Below, one piece after another: positions 36,014-44,176 of a stretch of 64,000 nucleotides of DNA. The notes beneath the pieces are model-generated. The model was not told the origin of the DNA. It was given only the letters and a program-made list of their open reading frames with translations, and did not search any database. The stretch's first letter is position 1. Every line of letters starts with the position of its first letter. A program made the translations under genes and the position numbers. Source of the DNA: Acidovorax sp. (GTDB lineage Bacteria; Pseudomonadota; Gammaproteobacteria; Burkholderiales; Burkholderiaceae_C); assembly GCA_030692685.1 (NCBI GenBank), contig JAUXZO010000227.1, positions 54,563 through 118,562 of the forward strand, written 5' to 3'.

Positions 36014-36450
36014 GCTGCAGCGCGCGCAGCGTCGATGTGCGCTTGCGCCCGCTGGGCCAGCGCGATGTCACCGGGGGTCTCTGGGGTCCACTTGTCTACG
36101 GCAAGGGGCTCGCCGTCGGCACCGACGGCGGTGTAGACCGCAACGCAATGCACCACGTCCTCCAGCGGTGCGCCGTGGATGGGCCCGCTGCGCACCTCGA
36201 CGGCCAGGCTCAGGCTGGCGCCTTGGGTCTGGGTCAGGCGGGCATGCACCTCCACCAGATCGCCGGGGCGGATGGGGCGCACAAAGTCGGCGCCGCCCAC
36301 AAACTGCGTAATACACGCCCCCTTGGCCCATGCGCTGGCGCACGCGTATCCAGCCTCATCCACCCAGCGCAGTACCGTGCCGCCAGGAACACGGCCTGCC
36401 TGCAGCAAGCTGCTTTCAGACGCCAGAAAGCGCAGGGTGATTGAGTGCAT
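36010..36450 (-). CDS. Hotdog-fold acyl-CoA thioesterase
   Basis: This 146-aa protein has the 4HBT/acyl-CoA thioesterase II-like hotdog pattern: ASESSLLQAGRVPGGTVLRWVDEAGYACASAWAKGACITQFVGGADFVRPIRPGDLVEVHARL. The Asp in WVDEAGY aligns with the catalytic region of YciA-like thioesterases. It would hydrolyse acyl-CoA esters. It is translationally coupled to the EamA gene downstream by a four-base overlap, which hints at release and export of an acid, but this is inference. Confidence 0.85.
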   Translation of the reverse strand: MHSITLRFLASESSLLQAGRVPGGTVLRWVDEAGYACASAWAKGACITQFVGGADFVRPIRPGDLVEVHARLTQTQGASLSLAVEVRSGPIHGAPLEDVVHCVAVYTAVGADGEPLAVDKWTPETPGDIALAQRAQAHIDAARAAA

Positions 36451-36654
36451 GCGGGGTGCTCCAGAGAAGGGGGAGGCTCATTATTCTCCAGCCACCCATT
36501 TGCCGTCGGCGGCGCACCGCCACGCCGCCAACTCGCCAACTCGCTAACCCGCAGGCGTGCTGACCTGCTGGCGGGCCCTGCTCACTGTGGTGGTGGCGTT
36601 GGTACCTGCGCCTGGGTTTCAAACACCCCATGGCCCGGCACCCCAAACACTATC

Positions 36655-36715
36655 ATTTCAATAGCTATTAGCGCTTGATGAATAAGCGCTAGAGCCCATT
36701 TTTACCCATATTTTC
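36655..36715. repeat. Dispersed AGCGCTT hairpin repeat, copy 7
   Basis: The core is at 36670-36690, in reverse orientation, with TTTCAATAGCTATT on the left and AGAGCCCATTTTTACCCATA on the right. It encodes the last residues NMGKNGL and the TAG stop of the minus-strand DUF779 gene, in the same reading frame that copy 2 provides to the DUF2868 gene. Confidence 0.92.
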
Positions 36716-37096
36716 TATACCAAGACGCTGCGACGGCTCCACCCCCAACTCCGCCAGCTCTGCCGCCGTGAACACCCGCGAGCGCGTGTGAAACGCCTTG
36801 CCCTCCGGGCCTTCGAGCGAAAACGTGCCGCCCGTGCCCTCGATCACGTCGATGATGAGCTGCGTGTGCTTCCAGGTCTGGTACTGCGCCAGGCCCATGT
36901 AGAACGGGCAGCCGCCGATGTCGCCCAGGTACACATCGCCCGCCCCCATGGTGATCTCGCCGGGCAAAAAACAGTTGGCCGCGCTGTTGTCGCAGCAGCC
37001 GCCCGACTGGTGGAACATCAGGTCGGGGCCGTGTTTGGTTTTGAGGAAGGCCACCAGCTCCAAAGCGGCGGGCGTGGCGATGACTTTGTCGACCAT
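36689..37096 (-). CDS. DUF779 family protein
   Basis: This 135-aa protein has the DUF779 pattern: LKTKHGPDLMFHQSGGCCDNSAANCFLPGE, a Cys-rich motif, and GGCPFYMGLAQYQTWKHTQLIIDVIEGTGGTFSLEGPEGKAFHTRSRVF. AAGGAG precedes the ATG at 37096. DUF779 genes almost always follow acetaldehyde-type aldehyde dehydrogenases, as here. A role as an accessory factor or metal/iron-sulfur protein is suspected but not established. The normal family C-terminus seems extended by NMGKNGL from a repeat. Confidence 0.88.
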   Translation of the reverse strand: MVDKVIATPAALELVAFLKTKHGPDLMFHQSGGCCDNSAANCFLPGEITMGAGDVYLGDIGGCPFYMGLAQYQTWKHTQLIIDVIEGTGGTFSLEGPEGKAFHTRSRVFTAAELAELGVEPSQRLGIENMGKNGL

Positions 37097-37228
37097 GGCG
37101 TGTCTCCTTTGCAATGGGCACAGATAGGAACGGGGCGCAGTTGCCCGCCTCCTTTTGCCGTTTGCTTTGTGTTGATCTCGCACGGAGCGAGAGGGCTTCT
37201 TGCAAAGCGCTTTCGCATCCACAAGGCT

Positions 37229-37292
37229 GTTCACGCTGAGCCTGTCGAAGCGCGGCGCAAGGCTTCGACGGGCTCTGCCCGAACGGTTCGCG
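37229..37292. repeat. GTTC...GAAC inverted repeat, copy 1
   Basis: The arms, about 25 bases each (CACGCTGAGCCTGTCGAAGC and GCTTCGACGGGCTCTGCCC plus GTTC/GAAC ends), pair around a short GC loop. It lies between DUF779 and the aldehyde dehydrogenase gene. Related copies are at about 38906-38967 and 57060-57130. It is a dispersed palindromic repeat, not a gene. Confidence 0.85.
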
Positions 37293-37312
37293 CCGGATGA
37301 ACGCAACGGGCT

Positions 37313-38836
37313 TTAGAAAAAACCCAGCTTGTTTTCGCTATAACTCACCAACAAATTTTTCGTTTGTTGGTAGTGGTCCAGCATCATCTTGTGCGTCTCG
37401 CGCCCGATGCCCGATTCCTTGTAGCCGCCAAACGCCGCGTGCGCCGGATACGCGTGGTAGCAGTTGGTCCACACCCGGCCCGCCTTAATGGCGCGGCCCA
37501 TGCGGTAGGCCACGTTGCCGTTGCGGCTCCACACACCAGCGCCCAGGCCGTACAGCGTGTCGTTGGCAATTTCCAGCGCCTCGGCCTCGTCCTTGAAGGT
37601 GGTCACGGCCAGCACGGGGCCAAAGATTTCTTCCTGAAAGATGCGCATCTTGTTGTGGCCCTTGAACAGCGTGGGCTGCACGTAGTAGCCGCCTTCCAGG
37701 TCGCCGCCCAAATGGGCTTGGCCGCCGCCGATGAGCACTTCGGCGCCTTCTTGTTTGCCCAGGTCCAGGTAGCTCAAGATTTTGGTCAGCTGCTCTTTGC
37801 TGGCCTGTGCGCCCATCATGCTGTCGGTGTCGAGCGGGTTCATGTGCTGGATGGCGGCCACGCGCTTCAACACGCGCTCCATGAACTTTTCGTAGATGCT
37901 TTCTTGAATCAACGCGCGCGATGGGCAGGTGCAGACCTCGCCCTGGTTGAACGCAAACAGCACCAGGCCTTCGACGGCTTTGTCCAAAAACGCATCGTCC
38001 TTGTCCATGATGTCGGCAAAGAACACGTTGGGGCTTTTGCCGCCCAGCTCCAGCGTGGCGGGGATCAGGTTGTTGGCAGCGGCTTGCGCAATGACGCGGC
38101 CGGTGGTGGTGGATCCGGTGAAAGCGATCTTGGCGATGCGCTTGGACGTCGCCAGCGGCATGCCCGCCTCGCGGCCATAGCCGTTGACGATGTTGAGCAC
38201 GCCGGGCGGCAGGATGTCGGCAATCAGCTCGGCCAGGATGAGGATGGAAATGGGCGTGGACTCTGCAGGCTTGAGCACCACACAGTTACCGGCACCAATG
38301 GCAGGGGCCAGTTTCCAGGCGGCCATCAGGATGGGAAAGTTCCACGGAATGATCTGGCCCACCACGCCCAGCGGCTCCTGGATGTGGTACGCCACGGTGT
38401 TCTCGTCGATGTTGGACAGCGCCCCTTCTTGCGCCCGCACGCAGCCCGCAAAGTAGCGAAAGTGGTCCACGGTGAGCGGAATGTCGGCGTTCAGCGTTTC
38501 GCGGATCGCCTTGCCGTTGTCCACCGTTTCGGCATAGGCCAGCAGCTCCAGGTTTTGCTCAATGCGGTCGGCAATCTTGAGCAAAATGTTGCCGCGCGTG
38601 GCAGCGTCCGTCTTGCCCCAGGCGTCGGCAGCGGCGTGGGCGGCATCGAGCGCCAGTTCGATGTCTTCGGCGGTGGAGCGGGCGGCCTGGGTGTAGACCT
38701 TGCCGTTGACGGGCGAGATCACATCGAAGTATTGGCCCTTGACCGGCGCCACAAACTGGCCGCCGATGAAGTTGTTGTACTGGGGCTTGTAGGCGATCTT
38801 TGCGCCTGCGGTGCCGGGGGCTGCGTAAACGGTCAT
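37313..38836 (-). CDS. Aldehyde dehydrogenase (ExaC/AldB-like, acetaldehyde type)
   Basis: This 507-aa NAD(P)-dependent enzyme oxidises short aldehydes, probably acetaldehyde, to the acid. Motifs are PWNFPILMAAWKLAPAIGAGN, the cofactor loop FTGSTTTGRVI, the general-base Glu in LELGGKSPN and the nucleophile region FNQGEVCTCPSRALI. The ATG at 38836 has AAGGAG at good spacing. It forms an operon with DUF779 and is divergent from a sigma-54 activator of the AcoR type, which fits ethanol/acetaldehyde/acetoin-responsive control. The length equals the ~506 aa of this subgroup. Confidence 0.93.
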   Translation of the reverse strand: MTVYAAPGTAGAKIAYKPQYNNFIGGQFVAPVKGQYFDVISPVNGKVYTQAARSTAEDIELALDAAHAAADAWGKTDAATRGNILLKIADRIEQNLELLAYAETVDNGKAIRETLNADIPLTVDHFRYFAGCVRAQEGALSNIDENTVAYHIQEPLGVVGQIIPWNFPILMAAWKLAPAIGAGNCVVLKPAESTPISILILAELIADILPPGVLNIVNGYGREAGMPLATSKRIAKIAFTGSTTTGRVIAQAAANNLIPATLELGGKSPNVFFADIMDKDDAFLDKAVEGLVLFAFNQGEVCTCPSRALIQESIYEKFMERVLKRVAAIQHMNPLDTDSMMGAQASKEQLTKILSYLDLGKQEGAEVLIGGGQAHLGGDLEGGYYVQPTLFKGHNKMRIFQEEIFGPVLAVTTFKDEAEALEIANDTLYGLGAGVWSRNGNVAYRMGRAIKAGRVWTNCYHAYPAHAAFGGYKESGIGRETHKMMLDHYQQTKNLLVSYSENKLGFF

Positions 38837-38905
38837 GGTGTTGTCTCCTTCGGTGGTTGTGGGCATCAGGTGGGCGCTTTGTGAGGTCGGTAGCCATCCC
38901 CTGGA

Positions 38906-38967
38906 ACCGTTCACGCTGAGCTTGTCGAAGCGCCTCGCGAGGCTTCGACGGGCTCAGCCCGAACGGG
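38906..38967. repeat. GTTC...GAAC inverted repeat, copy 2
   Basis: CCGTTCACGCTGAGCTTGTC and GACGGGCTCAGCCCGAACGG form the outer parts of 25-bp arms around CCTCGCGAGG. It lies about 70 bases upstream of the aldehyde dehydrogenase ATG, so it is inside that gene's promoter or leader region. Confidence 0.85.
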
Positions 38968-39245
38968 TGTTTCCAGCGCAAAGATGCCAACCCCCTGGCA
39001 GCCAGTCCGATACCAACCCCTACTCAAGACGCATGCCAGCGCGCCGCAGTGCATGGGGTGTTGATTTCATTGATTTTTTTGGCAGCGGCTGCGTGGGCGG
39101 CTGTCACTGCAGACCACCCCCGCCTGTTCCAGCACGGCACACCTGTCACAAACTGGAACAGTCGGCACGTCCCTTGCGCCCACGCCCTTGCCCCACGCTG
39201 CGCAGGCCGCCATACTGGGCTGCACCACCACCAAAGCAGGGCACC
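38968..39245. promoter_or_regulatory. Divergent control region of aldehyde dehydrogenase and sigma-54 activator
   Basis: No gene is visible in the 409-bp gap 38837-39245. It contains repeat copy 2, an exact inverted repeat CTGTTCCAG (39123-39131) and CTGGAACAG (39153-39161), and a sigma-54-like element GGCAC-N5-TTGC (39164-39177) with correct GG-to-GC spacing, reading toward the activator gene. I found no equally good -24/-12 element reading toward the dehydrogenase. The inverted repeat is a candidate binding site for the activator. Confidence 0.5.
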
Positions 39246-41249
39246 ATGACCCTGCACGGAGACAAAAACGTGCGCCCCAACACCTCACCCGTCGCCTTGC
39301 GACAGGCCCGCCAGCACCTGCTGGAGTTTGGCCAGTGCCCCAGCGGCCTCGTGGACGAGCGCCTGGCGCGGTCCTGGTCGCGCTGCATGGCGGCAGGCCT
39401 TGCCCCCACCGGGCGGCCCCAGCCCATCGACCACCCCAGCAGCGGCACCCTGCGCCAGGTGCTGGCCAGCAACCCTGAGCTGCTCGCGCATTCGCGCCCG
39501 GTCATGGAATACCTGTTCGAGCAGGTGCGCCACAGCCAAAGCGTGGTGGTGCTGGCCGACCGGCGCGGCATGCTCATGCACACCCTGGGCGACCCGCATT
39601 TTGTGGACAAGGCCGAGCGCGTGGCACTGAGCAGCGGTGCCTCGTGGCACGAGGCGCACCGGGGCACCAACGCCATCGGCACCGCCCTGGCCGAAGGCTG
39701 CCCGGTAGAGGTGCACGGCGGCGAGCATTACCTGGAGCGCAACAGCTTTCTCACCTGCGCGGCCTCGCCCATCCTGTCGGCCACGGGCGAGCTGCTGGGC
39801 ATTCTCGACATCTCGGGCGACTACCGCAGCGGCCATGCACACACGCTGGGCCTGGTCAGCACGGCAGCCCGCATGATCGAAAACCGCCTGCTGGCCGCCA
39901 CCTGCAAACGCAACATCCGCCTGCACCTGCACAGCGCGCCCGAGGGCATTGGCAGCGTGGCCGAAGGCATCGTGGCGGTGTCTGCCGACGGCTGGATCGT
40001 GGGCGCCAACCGCGTGGCGCTGGTGCAGCTGGGCCTGCTGGCCGGTGATGTGGGCGCAACGCTGCTCGAGCGCGTGCTGGACGTGCGGCTCGATGACCTG
40101 CTCTCGCACCACAAGCGCCGCCCCCAGCAGCCGCAGGCGGTGCGCCTGTTCGGTGGCGCCCTGCTGTTTGCGCAGGTGCAGATCGACGTGGCGGCTTGGC
40201 CGGGCGCCATCGCGCTCACCACCCCAATCCCCGCCGCCCCCACGGCCACGGCGCCAGACGCCCTGGCCCAACTCGACACCGGCGACGACCGCTGGCGCGC
40301 CGCCGCCGACAAGGCCCGCCGCGTGGTCGCCAAGCCGATCCCGGTGCTCATCCAGGGCGAATCTGGCGTGGGCAAAGAGGTGTTTGCGCGCGCCCTGCAC
40401 GCCAGCGGCCCGCGCCGCGATGCGCCTTTTGTGGCCATCAACTGCGCGGCTATTCCCGAGGCCCTCATCGAATCCGAACTGTTTGGCCACGTGGCTGGTG
40501 CCTTCACCGGCGCCCGCAAGGAAGGCCACCTGGGCCGCCTGCGCGAGGCCCACGGCGGCACGCTGTTTCTGGACGAAATCGGCGACATGCCGCTGGCCCT
40601 GCAAACCCGGCTGCTGCGCGTGCTGCAAGAGCGCAACGTGACGCCCGTGGGCGCCAGCCGCGCGGTACCGGTGGACTTTGCGCTGGTCTGCGCCACCCAC
40701 TGCCAGCTAGCGCAGGCGGCCGAGCAGGGGCGCTTTCGGGCCGACCTGTACTACCGCATCAACGGCCTGACGGTGCAACTGCCCGCCCTGCGCGAGCGCA
40801 GCGACTTTGCGGCGCTGGTGCTGCGCCTGCTGGCCGACCTGGCTATCGAACAGGGTCTGCCTGCCGACGTGCAGATGGCGCCCGACCTGCTGTCCCGCCT
40901 GGCCGCCTACCCCTGGCCCGGCAACCTGCGCCAGCTGGCCAGCGTGCTGCGCACCGCCTGCGCCATGCTGTGCCAGGGGGAGGACACGCTGGACTGGCAC
41001 CATTTGCCCGATGACATCGCGCAGGCGCTCGACGGAGCGGGTGCCGCCCCGGCCGCAGCGCCTGCGCCCGCGGCCCGGGGCGCCGCGCTGGCGCCGCAAA
41101 GCCTGCAGGAGCTGTCGCACCACGCCATCGACCAGGCGCTGCAGCATGCCCGCGGCAATGTCTCGCAGGCCGCCCGCCAGCTGGGCATCAGCCGCCAGAC
41201 GTTGTACCGCAAGCTGGCCGGGCGTATTGGCGCTACCGTGGGGGGGTGA
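39246..41249 (+). CDS. Sigma-54-dependent Fis-family activator (AcoR-like)
   Basis: This 667-aa enhancer-binding protein has an N-terminal GAF sensor domain (about residues 60-215, SQSVVVLADRRGMLMHTLGD, HEAHRGTNAIGTALAEG) and a PAS-like segment. The AAA+ core has Walker A GESGVGKE, the sigma-54 contact loop GAFTGARKEG, Walker B GTLFLDEIGD and sensor LRERSDF. A C-terminal Fis HTH follows (HARGNVSQAARQLGISRQTLYRKL). The ATG at 39246 is family-consistent. By position it should activate the divergent aldehyde dehydrogenase/DUF779 operon. Confidence 0.93.
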   Translation: MTLHGDKNVRPNTSPVALRQARQHLLEFGQCPSGLVDERLARSWSRCMAAGLAPTGRPQPIDHPSSGTLRQVLASNPELLAHSRPVMEYLFEQVRHSQSVVVLADRRGMLMHTLGDPHFVDKAERVALSSGASWHEAHRGTNAIGTALAEGCPVEVHGGEHYLERNSFLTCAASPILSATGELLGILDISGDYRSGHAHTLGLVSTAARMIENRLLAATCKRNIRLHLHSAPEGIGSVAEGIVAVSADGWIVGANRVALVQLGLLAGDVGATLLERVLDVRLDDLLSHHKRRPQQPQAVRLFGGALLFAQVQIDVAAWPGAIALTTPIPAAPTATAPDALAQLDTGDDRWRAAADKARRVVAKPIPVLIQGESGVGKEVFARALHASGPRRDAPFVAINCAAIPEALIESELFGHVAGAFTGARKEGHLGRLREAHGGTLFLDEIGDMPLALQTRLLRVLQERNVTPVGASRAVPVDFALVCATHCQLAQAAEQGRFRADLYYRINGLTVQLPALRERSDFAALVLRLLADLAIEQGLPADVQMAPDLLSRLAAYPWPGNLRQLASVLRTACAMLCQGEDTLDWHHLPDDIAQALDGAGAAPAAAPAPAARGAALAPQSLQELSHHAIDQALQHARGNVSQAARQLGISRQTLYRKLAGRIGATVGG

Positions 41250-41250
41250 T

Positions 41251-42267
41251 ATGCCGATGATCTGGTTCGCACCCCTGCAGGGCCGCAGTGCGCGGGCGTC
41301 TGCGGTGGCGGCAGCGGCCGCCGTTGCCGCAATGGCTGCGCTGCTGGTGCTGCCACCACGCCCGGCGCTGGCACAGACAAAGGTGCCCGCGGCTGCCCGC
41401 ATTCCCACGGCTGCGCCGCCCGTACAAAAGCTGGCCGACGTGCCCTACGGCCCCGACCGCCGCCAGCGCATGGATGTCTACCTTCCCGCTGCGCCGACCA
41501 TGCCCAGTTCAGGCAGCCCGGGTGGCGCAGCCCCTGTGCTGCTCATGGTGCATGGGGGCGCCTGGAGCATGGGCGACAAGGCCCATGGCCGCGTCGTGGA
41601 GGAGAAAGTGGCCCGCTGGGTGGCGCGCGGCTGGGTGGTGGTGTCGGCCAACTACCGGCTGCTGCCCGCAGCCGATGTGCTGCAGCAGGCGCAAGACGTG
41701 GCCAGCGCGCTGGCCGCCGTGCAGCGCAACGCGGCGCAATGGGGCGGCGACGCGGCACGCGTGGTCCTGATGGGGCACTCTGCCGGAGCGCACCTCGCGT
41801 CGCTGGTCAGCACTGCGCCGGTGTATGCGCAGCAGGCGGGCGTACGCCCGTGGCTGGGCACCGTGGCGCTCGACAGCGCGGCGCTGGACGTACCCGCCCT
41901 CATGCAGGCCCGCCACGCGGCCTTCTATGACGGCGTGTTTGGCGCAGACCCGGCCTTCTGGCGCGCGGCATCACCGGCCCATGGCCTGCCCGATGCGCCG
42001 CCCGGCGTCACGGCACCTGCACAGCCCGCGCCTGCGCCCGTGCCCTTTCTGCTGGTGTGCTCCACGCTGCTGTCCGATGGCTCCTGCCGCCAGTCCGCTG
42101 CCATGACCCGCCGCCTGCAGGCCCACGGCGGCCGGGCCGAGGTGCTGCCTCAGCCGCTGTCGCACGGCGACATCAATGCCCGCCTGGGGCTGGAGGGCGA
42201 CTACACGCGAGCGGTCAAAGCGTTCCTGGCGACGCTGGATCCATGGCTGGCTGCCCATTTGCCATGA
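41251..42267 (+). CDS. Exported alpha/beta-hydrolase (esterase, HGG-type)
   Basis: This 338-aa protein has an N-terminal signal or anchor helix (ASAVAAAAAVAAMAALLVLPP). A hormone-sensitive-lipase-like hydrolase follows, with oxyanion motif VHGGAW, nucleophile elbow GHSAGAH and a C-terminal catalytic His in PLSHGDIN. DVPYGPDRRQRMDVYLP is the usual start of the fold. It begins one base after the stop of the sigma-54 activator gene. It is probably a carboxylesterase of the periplasm or cell surface; the substrate is unknown. Confidence 0.87.
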   Translation: MPMIWFAPLQGRSARASAVAAAAAVAAMAALLVLPPRPALAQTKVPAAARIPTAAPPVQKLADVPYGPDRRQRMDVYLPAAPTMPSSGSPGGAAPVLLMVHGGAWSMGDKAHGRVVEEKVARWVARGWVVVSANYRLLPAADVLQQAQDVASALAAVQRNAAQWGGDAARVVLMGHSAGAHLASLVSTAPVYAQQAGVRPWLGTVALDSAALDVPALMQARHAAFYDGVFGADPAFWRAASPAHGLPDAPPGVTAPAQPAPAPVPFLLVCSTLLSDGSCRQSAAMTRRLQAHGGRAEVLPQPLSHGDINARLGLEGDYTRAVKAFLATLDPWLAAHLP

Positions 42268-42513
42268 AGGCCATCGCCGCCTGCGACGGATTGGCCCGCG
42301 CCTGAAACCACCGGGCACCGGAAGCAAGAAAACGTTGCGCATTCCGGGTGCCGGCACACCTCGGGAAACTCCGGGGTGCCATGGCCTTGCGGTACAAGGC
42401 CGCGCGCTGCGGTCTTCCTAGACTTGGCTGGTACGTACGCCTTCCTCCCGGCTTTACCAGTCTGGCCACCCTGGCCTGGCGGCGCCGGATTCTGTCCGCC
42501 AAAGGAGACTTCC

Positions 42514-43419
42514 GTGAAAAACATGGGTTCCATGCCAGCCAACCGTCCGTTCCGTCGTCTTGGGACCGTCCTGGTCGCCGGGGCGGCCCTTCTGGGGGCC
42601 TTGTCCGCACAGGCGCAAACCGCCTTCACCGCTACCTACCGCAACGGCAGCACCTACAACATCGAGGGCAAGGAGCCCAGCGCTTCGGGCAAGTACCCGG
42701 TGTACGTGCACATGAGCGGCACGGGCGAGTCGTACAACAGCGCCTGGGCCAGGGCCGCCGTGGATGCGGCCGTGGCGCGCGGCTTCGTCGCGGCCACGGT
42801 GCAGTACGACAACGCCAGCTTCGGCAGCTGCTCCACCATCAACGGCCGCACCAAGGGCATCTTTGACGCCGCCAGCACCAGCAGTGCCATCGCCAAGCTG
42901 TGCTCGCGCGCCAAGGCCGATTGCTCCAAGGGCGTCGTCACCGGCGGCCTGAGCCAGGGCTCCATCATCTCGGTGCTGTCCAGGAACCACGACAGCCGCG
43001 TACGGGCCTCCATGGGCCAGGGCACAGGCACGACGTATACGGCGGCCTACAACCTGGAATCGTGCATGGCCAACGGCAAGCACGCCCAGCCGGGTGACCG
43101 CATCCGCATCATCAACGGCGAGCGCGACATGTTCGTGGGCGGCACCGAGTACATCGCGCGCTCGCAGGCCGAACTGGTCACGGGCCTGCAGTGCGCCGGA
43201 CAGCAGTCGTGCTTTCGGAACAATGGCAGCGGCTGGTACATCGTCAAGGATCTGCAGGTGGCCGACCTGAACGCGGACCACTGCTTCATGGGCAACCTGG
43301 GCGTTCCCGGAGTCCAGTGCTCGGGCATCCTCGGCGTGGACCCGTACTACCAGTACGGTAACAACCAGTGGGGTATCCGGACTACCATGGACTGGCTCAA
43401 GACCTTCGTCACGCCCTGA
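42514..43419 (+). CDS. Secreted alpha/beta-hydrolase-like protein, unknown function
   Basis: This 301-aa protein starts at GTG 42514, with AAAGGAG seven bases upstream, and has a signal peptide (LGTVLVAGAALLGALSAQAQ). The mature part has a nucleophile-elbow-like GGLSQGS, a late Asp in IINGERDMFVGG, a His in NADHCFMGN, and several Cys residues suggesting disulfides. This order suggests a serine hydrolase of the alpha/beta fold with a Ser-Asp-His triad. I do not recognise a named family. It lies between another exported hydrolase and a PDZ-like protein gene on the same strand. Confidence 0.72.
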   Translation: MKNMGSMPANRPFRRLGTVLVAGAALLGALSAQAQTAFTATYRNGSTYNIEGKEPSASGKYPVYVHMSGTGESYNSAWARAAVDAAVARGFVAATVQYDNASFGSCSTINGRTKGIFDAASTSSAIAKLCSRAKADCSKGVVTGGLSQGSIISVLSRNHDSRVRASMGQGTGTTYTAAYNLESCMANGKHAQPGDRIRIINGERDMFVGGTEYIARSQAELVTGLQCAGQQSCFRNNGSGWYIVKDLQVADLNADHCFMGNLGVPGVQCSGILGVDPYYQYGNNQWGIRTTMDWLKTFVTP

Positions 43420-43474
43420 GCAGGGCGCCTGAAAGTGTTCCCCCTCTTGCGCACCGGGGCCGGGTGGGGGCCCA

Positions 43475-44176
43475 ATGCGTCACTCCTGCGGAACCACGGA
43501 TATGCACCGTCCTGACACCCTTCCCCCGCCCATGGCGCCCGCCGCCCACGCCCGTGCGCAGGCTGCACTGCGCCGCGGGTGGTGGCGGCGCTGGCTGGCC
43601 TGGGCCGTGCCTGTCCTGTGCGCCGCCCTGGGGTGGCTGTGGCACGACAAGCCGCCCGCAGCCCGGCACGCCGTGGCTGCGGCGCCCGTGGAGCAGGCCC
43701 GGCAAGCCACGCAGCCCTGGCCCTTCGGTGCCGTGGTGCCGGGCGATAGCGTCGCCGCGGCCGCCGGGGCTTCGCCCTGGGACCGGTTGCGCCCGGTGGA
43801 GGAGGGCGAAGACACGTCGGATGACCTGGGGCCCGACCCGCGCCAGCGCAACGCCGGCATCGACCCGGCGCGTCTTTCGGTGCAACGCCCGCTTGCGGCC
43901 AGCGCGTTTCTCGACCATGTGGTGCTGCAACCCGAGCCCCGCGGCGGTTTCATCGTCGAGGCAGTCCTGCCCGGCAGCCGGTATGAGCGCGCGGGCCTGC
44001 GTCCCGGCGACACCATCTACTCGATCGACCTGCCGGAACAGCCGCCCATCGATGAAAACAACATGGTGGCGCTGACCGGCGTGAGCGAGATCGCGTTCAA
44101 TGTGGTCCGTGCCGGAGCGCTGGTGCGCCTGTCGGCGCGGCTCAATGAGGAGGCGCCAGCGCATGGACCTTCCTGA
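43475..44176 (+). CDS. Membrane-anchored PDZ-like (GspC-like) protein
   Basis: This 233-aa protein has a cytoplasmic Arg/Ala-rich start, one transmembrane helix (WLAWAVPVLCAALGWLW, about residues 39-55), a Pro/Ala-rich periplasmic linker and a C-terminal PDZ-like domain (GGFIVEAVLPGSRYERAGLRPGDTIYSIDLPEQ). The order resembles type II secretion GspC, but no other secretion gene is near. A second in-frame ATG at 43502 is an equally possible start. It overlaps the following AraC-type gene by 14 bases, indicating coupling. Confidence 0.68.
   Translation: MRHSCGTTDMHRPDTLPPPMAPAAHARAQAALRRGWWRRWLAWAVPVLCAALGWLWHDKPPAARHAVAAAPVEQARQATQPWPFGAVVPGDSVAAAAGASPWDRLRPVEEGEDTSDDLGPDPRQRNAGIDPARLSVQRPLAASAFLDHVVLQPEPRGGFIVEAVLPGSRYERAGLRPGDTIYSIDLPEQPPIDENNMVALTGVSEIAFNVVRAGALVRLSARLNEEAPAHGPS

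Noticed and set aside
38837..39122. A sigma-54 promoter reading toward the aldehyde dehydrogenase.
   Set aside because: The only candidate (TTGGCATCTTTGCGC on the minus strand) has the wrong spacing between GG and GC.
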